Shown piece after piece: positions 9,648-17,500 of a stretch of DNA of 64,000 nucleotides; the first letter of the stretch is position 1, and every line of letters starts with the position of its first letter. The DNA is taken from positions 1,488,001 to 1,552,000 of the forward strand of contig NC_006049.2 of the NCBI RefSeq assembly GCF_000006445.2, read 5' to 3'. The notes under the pieces were generated by a model. It searched no databases. It was given only the letters and a program-made list of their open reading frames with translations, and was not told the DNA's origin. This DNA is from Debaryomyces hansenii CBS767 (Eukaryota > Ascomycota > Pichiomycetes > Serinales > Debaryomycetaceae). The position numbers and the translations under genes are program-made.

Positions 9648-10943
9648 CTAAGCAGAGAAGTACTTCAAGTATGCTCCTTCGGCTTTACCAGCACCGACTA
9701 ACTCAGCAATGACTTCGTTGAAGGCAGATTTAACAGTGTCAGCACTAGCACCAGTGACCTTAGTGGTAAGGGATGATAATTGGACATCGTCGAACTTATC
9801 AATCAAGTATTCGACATCGGCATCAATATCAGTAGCCTTACCAGCATCACCGAAGTATTCGGCATCCTTAGGAGCAGATCTGATAGATCTCTTTTGCTTC
9901 TTCTTGGCAGCCTTAGCAGCTTCCTTAGCCTTCTTAGAACTGACTTTACTGGCAGCAGCGTCTTCAGCGGCCTTCTTAGCAGCTTCTTCTTCAGCAGCCT
10001 TCTTGGCAGCAGCTTCTTCAGCAGCTTGTCTGGAACCAGCTTCTCTTTCCCATTTCTTTCTTTCCTTTTCTTTCTTGGCAGTATCCTTAAATAACTTGAT
10101 TCTTGGATCTTCTGAGTATGCTCTTTCGACTAAGTCAATAACTCTCTTATTGTCTTCTTGCTTAAACTTCTTTCTAGTAGCTATGTTTTTACGTTCGATA
10201 TAACGCTTGTGATCTCTGTTAGCAGTGTCATCTGGAACATCTTCATCTTTAAATTCAAATGTCTTCCACGAGTCGAATTTACCCCAGAAATTGTAGAATG
10301 CATCAACTTCTTCCTTAGTAGATTCTAAAGTACCTAATAATGGAACTGGTTGCTTTTTGGAAAATCTGGCTTCACTTTCGAAAACTGGACCGAAAGCCTC
10401 AAAGAAATCGTATTTGCTTTTTGGTGCTGGTGGTTTAACATCAGCGTTTTCATCAACAGAGTCATATTGTAATCTCTTACTTGGATCCAACATAATTTCG
10501 AAAGCCTTTTGAATAATTTTGAAGAATCCGTCTTGTTCCAAACCACCAGCGGCAGACTTCTTATCTGGATGATGCTTCAAGACTTGCTTTCTGTGGGCTC
10601 TTCTAATTTGATCTTCGTTGGCACGGAATCTTAATTTAGATAAACCTAAAACGGCATACAAATCAGCGGTCTTCCATTCTCTTGGGTCGATAGCTAATAA
10701 TTCTGCGTCTTGTTCTTCATCACCAATGTCTTGATCTTGATCTTCTTCGACTTGCTTGACGTTTCTTTCAGCTTCCAACTTTTCGAATTCAGACCAAGTG
10801 TGGCCTCTTAAGGTTCTAGTAGCATGAGCTAAGAAATAACGACCAACCGGTTCGATTGGACGACGTGTGGCAGGAGAATATTTAGCAACTGGTTTAAATG
10901 CTTCAGTATTACCTGCTGGTAATGATGGTAAAGTTACAGCCAT
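9648..10943 (-). CDS. ZUO1: Zuotin, ribosome-associated J-protein
   Basis: 431 residues, matching yeast Zuo1 (433). It forms the ribosome-associated complex with Ssz1 and stimulates Ssb Hsp70 on nascent chains. The N-terminal RPIEPVGRYFLAHATRTLRG is followed by a J domain at about residues 95-165 with the catalytic HPD (HHPDKK, about residue 125). A charged helical middle region follows (AAEEAAAKKAAEEEAAKKAA-type repeats), then a basic ribosome-binding segment (KKKQKRSIRS) and a C-terminal four-helix domain. It is convergent with GLC8 (106-bp gap). Confidence 0.97.
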   Translation of the reverse strand: MAVTLPSLPAGNTEAFKPVAKYSPATRRPIEPVGRYFLAHATRTLRGHTWSEFEKLEAERNVKQVEEDQDQDIGDEEQDAELLAIDPREWKTADLYAVLGLSKLRFRANEDQIRRAHRKQVLKHHPDKKSAAGGLEQDGFFKIIQKAFEIMLDPSKRLQYDSVDENADVKPPAPKSKYDFFEAFGPVFESEARFSKKQPVPLLGTLESTKEEVDAFYNFWGKFDSWKTFEFKDEDVPDDTANRDHKRYIERKNIATRKKFKQEDNKRVIDLVERAYSEDPRIKLFKDTAKKEKERKKWEREAGSRQAAEEAAAKKAAEEEAAKKAAEDAAASKVSSKKAKEAAKAAKKKQKRSIRSAPKDAEYFGDAGKATDIDADVEYLIDKFDDVQLSSLTTKVTGASADTVKSAFNEVIAELVGAGKAEGAYLKYFSA

Positions 10944-10997
10944 TTTATTCGATATTAAATAATATTAGTACCTTATCACCTTTAGCCATGATATGCT

Positions 10998-11010
10998 TGA
11001 AAAATTTTTG
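10998..11010. promoter_or_regulatory. RRPE-like element upstream of ZUO1
   Basis: A near-palindromic tGAAAAATTTTT sits about 55-65 bp upstream of the ZUO1 ATG. AAAAATTTT is the core of the ribosomal RNA processing element shared by yeast ribosome-biogenesis genes. Support is sequence match and gene function only. Confidence 0.45.
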
Positions 11011-11223
11011 GGATGTAATGAGATTTATAGAGTGCCTAAAATTACGCGTACCGGTATTTAGTTTACACTCTATATGGATTTTGTTGAATGCTAACTATCT
11101 ATAAGAGCTATATTTGGTCTAGATAATAGTATCTGACAACACGACAGCAGATAGTTAATAGAACAACCATGTAAATTATACTAATTCGCCAAAAGAGAGC
11201 ACGGTGTTTAGTTTCCAGTCGCG

Positions 11224-11988
11224 TTATTCCTCCTTTATAGCAGCCATATCCAATACTTCAATAGAGCCTTCGCCCTTTTTAACCTTGGCATTCTCCCCCT
11301 GTAACAAGTCTACAATAGTTCTGTAATTTACCGGATCAATGATACAGATGCACTCGTAAAATTTAGTTTCTTGGTTTTCTTCCTCGACCTTATCAATAAG
11401 AGGTGAAATATGCTCTTCAAATATCTGCTTCTTAGCTTTATTCTCTAAAACAATCTTAACCTTCATCTGAGCTCTTGCAATAGGGAAAAGCTGTTCTGCG
11501 ATTAGCAATTTAATTGCCTCTAATGCCTGTAACTTGGTGGGTTTATTTGGATTCAAATGGAACTTGATTTCGTTCAAGGCCTTCTGAATCATAGATGGTG
11601 GGTATCTCTTTTTTGACTTGGGATTGATGCATTTGGTTGATATTATATTTAAAAACTCATTATTCTTCTGTTGTAAATTGGCTGATCTTTCCTTTTCATT
11701 CAACTGGATCTCACCTTTTTCCAATATCTCTAAGATGATTTCATTACTATCGGTCTTACCGAAGTACTTCAACAAGTCTGAATTATTGGCCACTTGCCCT
11801 TTTGATACGTTCAAGAACACCAGCGGAATTTGTAAGACCTCATCAAGATCTTTTTCAACCTTCAGCCTCCAGTCCTGAACTTTATTCTGATAGCATGCAA
11901 TCTCAAACCTTTTTTTGCCTTTCTTCATTCTCACTAAGGAGACATTCGTGAGCTTGATTTGACTCGCTGGCTGATTGATAACGGCCAT
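11224..11988 (-). CDS. SDO1: SBDS orthologue, 60S maturation factor
   Basis: 254 residues (yeast 250). Sdo1 acts with the GTPase Efl1 to evict Tif6 from late cytoplasmic 60S subunits. Features are the N-terminal FYSH domain (IKLTNVSLVRMKKGKKRFEIACY, then W in QDWR), the conserved KGQVANNSDLLKYFG loop, the helical middle domain with CINPKSKKRYPPSMIQKAL, and a ferredoxin-like C-terminal domain (MKVKIVL...CIIDP...RTIVDLL). A basic/acidic tail ends the protein. The start is the first ATG, matching the MxVINQP-type family N-terminus. Confidence 0.97.
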   Translation of the reverse strand: MAVINQPASQIKLTNVSLVRMKKGKKRFEIACYQNKVQDWRLKVEKDLDEVLQIPLVFLNVSKGQVANNSDLLKYFGKTDSNEIILEILEKGEIQLNEKERSANLQQKNNEFLNIISTKCINPKSKKRYPPSMIQKALNEIKFHLNPNKPTKLQALEAIKLLIAEQLFPIARAQMKVKIVLENKAKKQIFEEHISPLIDKVEEENQETKFYECICIIDPVNYRTIVDLLQGENAKVKKGEGSIEVLDMAAIKEE

Positions 11989-12370
11989 TTTGTATGTTTA
12001 TTGATCAAGTCTTTGTAAAGAAATAGATTACTAGAAACTCTTTATAAGCGTTATATAATATACCATCCGTCACGTGAAAATATCTACAACTAGTCTTCAG
12101 TGTACAATGCCATTAATATATATAAATATAGATAGAAATTTTAAGATCTAATGAAGGAAAGATAAAGACGAAATTGCAACAAGAATAAAATTCATGAAAC
12201 CAATCTAAGCGGAATCCAGAACAGGATATGAAATAGAAAATCAAAGTGGAAAAATATACAAAATCAAACTAACGGTCTTGACGATCTTCCGTTCCAAAAC
12301 ATTCTATGGGCCAAATCATTCTTGTTGTGATGCTTGTAAAGTAAATAATTTTATAGTGAAGCTAAATCAT
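11989..12370. other. SDO1 promoter and QCR9 3' flank
   Basis: 382 bp of AT-rich DNA. The only site I can support is the TCACGTGA at 12070-12077. No RNA gene or ORF is apparent. Confidence 0.6.
12070..12077. promoter_or_regulatory. TCACGTGA E-box (Cbf1-type) upstream of SDO1
   Basis: A perfect 8-bp palindrome containing CACGTG lies about 82 bp before the SDO1 ATG. Cbf1 binds TCACGTG, and in CTG-clade yeasts Cbf1 has been tied to ribosomal and respiratory genes, which suits SDO1 function. The binder is inferred. Confidence 0.5.
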
Positions 12371-12998
12371 TTATTCGTCATCTTCATCATCATCATCACC
12401 TTCGAGGAATTTACCCTTAACATCCTTCCATAATTTACCCTTGTTGTGATTTTCGTACCATTTGTTAACACCAACGTCAAAAAAACCTTGGAAGGCAAAA
12501 GCACCACCAAGAATAGTAGCAACGTAAACAGAGTTTCTCTTGAATAAAGCGGACAACTAAATAATGTTAGTAAACTGTACTGGCAAAATATCATGCTCCC
12601 AAATACACCAGTCACAAGAGGCAATTGATATCTTTCATGAGTACTACTGGAATATCATCTTACCCATCTCTAATACGACCAATCTCGTACTGACGAATAT
12701 TCACTTCGATAAATAAAATTATCAAATTCTAATGCATCCAACTTCATCTCAAAACCTCTTTTTCTATATTTTCCCTATTTATTTCTCTTCCTTTTCTACT
12801 TCTCATTCTTTATGATATCTATTATCTATTTTTCAGAATTCGTGAACAATTTCATCCACAGGTTTTCCTCTTGGACTCAACATGCTTGGTCGCATCAAAT
12901 AACCTTCAGTGACTTAAGAATACTGGGAATAACCTAAGAATTAGCTACCTCAACGATTGTCGACGTTAACTTAGTTATTCTATATTAACACATACCAT
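12371..12998 (-). CDS. QCR9: Ubiquinol-cytochrome c reductase subunit 9 (two exons; exon 1 is only the ATG)
   Basis: Small complex III subunit of the mitochondrial inner membrane, 62 residues after splicing. Exon 2 (12371-12556) encodes FKRNSVYVATILGGAFAFQ, a single membrane span, then KWYENHNKGKLWKDVK and an acidic tail, as in yeast Qcr9. Exon 2 has no ATG of its own; its frame begins with TTG right after a TACTAAC...TTTAG acceptor. The only upstream donor I found that fits in phase is ATG|GTATGT at 12990-12998, giving a 3-nt first exon. I recall the same architecture in S. cerevisiae QCR9. Mature order is Met-Leu-Ser-Ala. An earlier donor-like GGTAAGA (around 12655-12661) gives the wrong frame. 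Confidence 0.92.
12557..12995 (-). other. QCR9: QCR9 intron (439 nt)
   Basis: Donor GTATGT at 12995-12990, exact yeast branch point TACTAAC about 10 nt before the acceptor, and acceptor TTTAG ending at 12557. It is long for a yeast intron and contains no convincing snoRNA boxes that I can see. Confidence 0.88.
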
Positions 12999-13108
12999 TC
13001 TAATATTTATGTTTTGTAAAATTCGACTTAAACAGTTGGTACAATCTATTTGTTAATAGTTTTCAGATTTTGATTACTGTAGAGTGCACAATTTTTCAAG
13101 CGTTGTTG

Positions 13109-13113
13109 ATTGG
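13109..13113 (-). promoter_or_regulatory. CCAAT box upstream of QCR9
   Basis: CCAAT on the minus strand, about 111 bp before the QCR9 ATG. The HAP2/3/5 complex binds CCAAT and drives respiratory genes in yeasts, so it fits a complex III gene. The motif is short and the inference modest. Confidence 0.4.
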
Positions 13114-13186
13114 CTCATTATGGCGATTACATAAGCGATTTTACCAAATTATACCAGATATACGTTTATCAATTAAAATATACTAT

Positions 13187-14389
13187 CTACTCTATGTTAG
13201 TTGATTCCAATTGTTCGGACACTTTGGAAACATTATCGCCTTCCTTAGTATTACCGGCACCTGGGTATCTTGTACCCTTATTTTTCTGTTTTTTGACTTT
13301 CTTTTCCGATTTAGGTTGTTCGACTGGGTAACCCTTTGCTTGAGCTTCCTTAAATTCTTCTGAAGCTTCGAAGGATTCTCTAATAGGAGCCAATAATTCT
13401 ATGATCTTTTCGGCAACACCAGACTTTAAGTCGACAGGAGACAACTTTTCGGAAGCGAAATCGGCCTTTATTTCGTCGATCGAGTCGTACGAAATTGGGC
13501 CTCCGTACTTCTCTGGTCTGTCGATGTCCAATTTGAAGACGCCGTCCTTTTCGGCCTTTAACTCTTGGATTGGCTGGATTACGTACTCGATGAAAGCAAT
13601 TAACCCGTTGTTTTCGATTTCACCAGGGGCACAGTACGCACTGTTGACCTTCTTTCTCACTTGCTTTGGATCTTCCAAAATGTCGATCTTGGAGTTTGGA
13701 TCAGACGCACTCATCTTACCACCTTGTCCCAACCCTGGAACCATTGGGTTCATTAAATGCGCTCTCTTCTTGTATCCGATACTCTGTAAGTTTTCTTCGG
13801 CCAACACGAAAATCTTTCTCTGGTCAACACCACCGAATTGGGCGTCAACCCCCAAATACTCTTCATCCAAGGCTTGCATCAATGGGTAGATCAATCCTGA
13901 TAACAATGGGTTAGCAACCTGCTTGACAACGTCAGCACCTGCCCTCTTAGCATCGTTTTGCGAAACACTGTTGGACATTCTGAAAATATCCATAGTATAT
14001 TCGGCCGTCAATTGGTACGAAGAACCAACCACAAAGATCAACTTGTCGATTGGAACGTTGATAGACTTCAAAATAGCCTTCACAACACATTCGTAGTACT
14101 TGGCACGGTAGTTGACAACCTCTAATGGTGCCTTCATATTATCCAAAAACGCATGCAAGTCTGCCAAAAGAACCTTCACTTCACACCCAGCCTTTAAGAA
14201 GTGTGCTAACTTAAGCATACCCACAAAGTACCCACAGTGTGGTTTCCCAGTTGGCGCTGTCCCCCAGTAGATCTTAAGCGGTCTTTTTTCATTTTCTAAC
14301 ACGTTCTTGATAATAGCTCCATTTAAAACTTCTTGCAAGTTCTTGGTAATCAAGTTGTACTGCTCAGTAGGGTCACTAATAACCGACAT
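13187..14389 (-). CDS. TYS1: Tyrosyl-tRNA synthetase, cytosolic
   Basis: 400 residues (yeast 394). Class I aminoacyl-tRNA synthetase that charges tRNA-Tyr. The HIGH-like motif is PTGKPHCGY (about residues 47-55), the tyrosine pocket includes YQLTAEYTMD and FGGVDQRKIF, and the KMSKS loop is KMSAS (about residue 228). The C-terminus carries the lysine-rich VKKQKNKGTRYPGAGN segment typical of fungal cytosolic TyrRS, followed by a short acidic tail. There is no mitochondrial targeting sequence. The start is the first ATG. Confidence 0.97.
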   Translation of the reverse strand: MSVISDPTEQYNLITKNLQEVLNGAIIKNVLENEKRPLKIYWGTAPTGKPHCGYFVGMLKLAHFLKAGCEVKVLLADLHAFLDNMKAPLEVVNYRAKYYECVVKAILKSINVPIDKLIFVVGSSYQLTAEYTMDIFRMSNSVSQNDAKRAGADVVKQVANPLLSGLIYPLMQALDEEYLGVDAQFGGVDQRKIFVLAEENLQSIGYKKRAHLMNPMVPGLGQGGKMSASDPNSKIDILEDPKQVRKKVNSAYCAPGEIENNGLIAFIEYVIQPIQELKAEKDGVFKLDIDRPEKYGGPISYDSIDEIKADFASEKLSPVDLKSGVAEKIIELLAPIRESFEASEEFKEAQAKGYPVEQPKSEKKVKKQKNKGTRYPGAGNTKEGDNVSKVSEQLESTNIE

Positions 14390-14596
14390 CTTTATCTATC
14401 CTATTCTATACTTGTTGATCTCTAAGAGTCATAAGATGATAATCATTTCATCCAAAAAAAAACTGTTTGTGTAATAACCATCATATACAGGATCATCATA
14501 GACTTATAAAATTGTGCAACTGATCTAATGGTCTTCTATGATGGCTATAATTGCTTAATATAAAATACTTCGGTGAATACAACAGGTTCAGATATA

Positions 14597-17500
14597 ATGA
14601 GTTTAGACAAATTAAGGGAATTTGTTGTGAATTTACCGTCGAAATTGGAGTTCAGTCATCCGGCGGCGGTTCGCCAAAACTTATTCAAAGCGCTATACCA
14701 CGCTGCAACGAATGAAGGGACATATTTGAAGGATTTATTCCCTTTGATTGACGATGAGGAGATCGAGTCTTTAAAGGATTATTCTTTTGCTATAACAGAG
14801 ATCATAGAGAGAAAGCCATTTTTTAACCACAAGCAAAAGTCTTCGTACAGCCATCCAGCTGATAAAGCATGCGCCAGATCGTTCAAGAAAGGAGAGCCAG
14901 TTTATAGATGTGAACAATGTGGATTCGATGATACATGTGTGTTGTGTGTTCATTGCTTCAATAAGGATGATCACGTTGATCATAACGTATATATGTACTT
15001 ATCGCAAGGGGATAATGGTGGAATCTGCGACTGTGGCGACCCGGAAGCATTTGTCAATCAGCTTAATTGCAAATGTCAGCTAGGTGATAAAAGCGAAACC
15101 GATAGCAATGAAATATCGACAGCATTTGCGGAGTCGTTGAGAGAGACCATTAAGATCTGTCTTGATTATATATTAGACGTCACTAATTTTTCAGTACAAA
15201 CGTTGCCATATATTCATGACAGTATCAATGAAAGGGGCAGTAAATTCACTTCAAAGTTCTTGTCTGACTATTCAACATTACCTAGTGAACGATATGGTGG
15301 TGCTACAGATAATAATTCTGATTCGTTGTGGTATTTGATTTTATGGAATGATGAGCACCATGATTTCCCTAGTGCCACCAAAGCCATCAAGGCTGCTGTT
15401 GGTGTGAATTATTCACGGGCTCATGAAATTGCATCGGATATCAATGCTTCGGGTAGATGTGTTTTGCGGGAAAGTGCGGACTATACCGAGTTACTTAGAT
15501 ATCAAAAATTAGCAGAATCCGATGGTTTGGTTGCTACGATAACTAGTGCAAGAGACTATATGAGAGAAGTTATCGTTCAATACATGTTTAACTGGTTAGT
15601 TGATATTACAGAATTCACAAGCAATATTGAGTTCCGTGAATTGAGTAAGCAATATCTAGCCGATCTACTTTTAGAACCTGGATTCGAATTTGCTAAAAAC
15701 TTTCCCACAATGCTCATTTCTGAGCTGCTTGATTCTGAAGCTACATCAGAAGAAATATCCAAAAAGTTATTTGAAAATGGTATGTTGATAAATGGACAAT
15801 TCATAAACTATGGGAAAACCAGCGTGAAGCTGTCGCTAGAAATGGCGAAGTACAAGTCAACTACGTCAGGGATATTAAAACCTGATGCAAGACTTGATAA
15901 GCAACAAAATTCTAGATTACAATTCTTATTGGACTTTGAAATTCGACTTAATTGTGTTATAAGAAAAAAGTTACCTGCGTTGATTATACCCCCAATACTT
16001 GCAAATACTAGGATGAAAGAAGTATTCTGTGATCAGCTTGTATCAATATACCCGCAATTGATAACAAGTATGGCCCTTTCGGATCGTGAAGATCACTTGA
16101 ATTCATTATGTGAGATAACTACCCAATTATTCACTTGCCCTACTAGTGTTCTGAAGATATTACGAGATGGTAAGGCAGGTTTTATTTTAGGTCCTATTAC
16201 TGATATTATAGAAAAGCATTCTTCAGAATGGAATATGTATACTCTTTTACCCAATTTTGTTGAAATTGGAAGAGGCCATCCATTAACATATAAGGCAAAA
16301 AAGAGGGCTATTATCAGAGGTATTCGTGATATTTGCTATCTTGTCGATAAAAACCTTGAAGTCAATAAACTTGACTATTTTCTTACACATGATAATCTTG
16401 TTTTGCTATTACTTTTCTTAAGAAACTTTCAAGGGTATTGGACTATTGAAAGAAAATATGGAGAGCATGTGGAAAGGGAACTTTTGGATTTTGTTGTTCA
16501 TCTAGAATACTCAGTTCCTATTCTTAACATTACTAAGTTTATAGCAAGTTGCAAAACTTCAAATGTTCAATTGGTTAGAGACGGAGTCAAATTTATTACC
16601 GATTACTTATGCCTCCGTGAAACCATATGGAATGCTCCAGGAATTGCAGATTTCCGTGTAAGTAAACAACCTGTTTCGTTCGTGCATCCAGTGAACTCAT
16701 TTTTGTCTTACTTATTGCAGTATCAGGGTTTTGAAGATCTTCAGCATATTTTCCTTCTGATGAAAGGACCATTCGTACAGATATCAGATGTATCTTTACG
16801 AAGTATAGTGCTAGGTGCGCAAGTTAAGATTGGATTTTGGATCAGAAACGGTATTTCAGTATCAAGACAAGCTTCATTATATACCGACTCTTTAATGAGC
16901 GACTTGGCTTATTTCCGTGATTGTCATTTGAATCAAATTGCTGCCATATTTGACGATCCAAGAGCTACTTTGTTTAACTTTTTGGATAGATGGGAACTTT
17001 TGCCATGGTATTTAAGCGAGGTCAACCATGATAAGACCGTGTATGAGGATAGGTTTAATTCAATTTCGGAAAAATTCATTGTATTTATATATAATTTGAT
17101 TACAGATAGAACAAATTTTATCAAATTGACGGCTGAAGAAAGGATATCGCATAAGGCTAGACAAGCAATATGTTACTCGTTGAGCGATGAACCAAGAAGT
17201 TATTCGTCATTAAGAAGCGAAGTGGACATTGAAGTAAGTGAACTTCCCGAATTTGATGACTTATTGAACGAGTGTACTGATTATCAACCACCGACTGGTT
17301 TGATTGATTCGGGTATATATAGATTAAAATCAAGTTACTTTGAAAAGTTGGATCCTTTGAGTTTGTATTTGGACACAAGTCAGTTCCAAACTGTATCCGA
17401 ATACTTGATTAAGAATATAGCAATGGAACAAAATATAAAGGAAGAGAAGGTGGTATTAATTCCCCATATAACGGAATTGGAGAATCAATTGGTAAATGAA

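Noticed and set aside
9709..10203. 164-codon plus-strand ORF opposite ZUO1
   Set aside because: Ala/Ser/Leu-rich shadow of the Ala/Lys/Glu repeats of zuotin.
12367..12624. 85-codon minus-strand ORF over QCR9
   Set aside because: It is the wrong frame of QCR9 exon 2 running back into the intron. The true frame matches Qcr9 and is joined to the ATG at 12998.
12655..12662. GGTAAGA as QCR9 donor after an ATG
   Set aside because: It would leave a 4-nt exon and shift exon 2 out of the Qcr9 frame.
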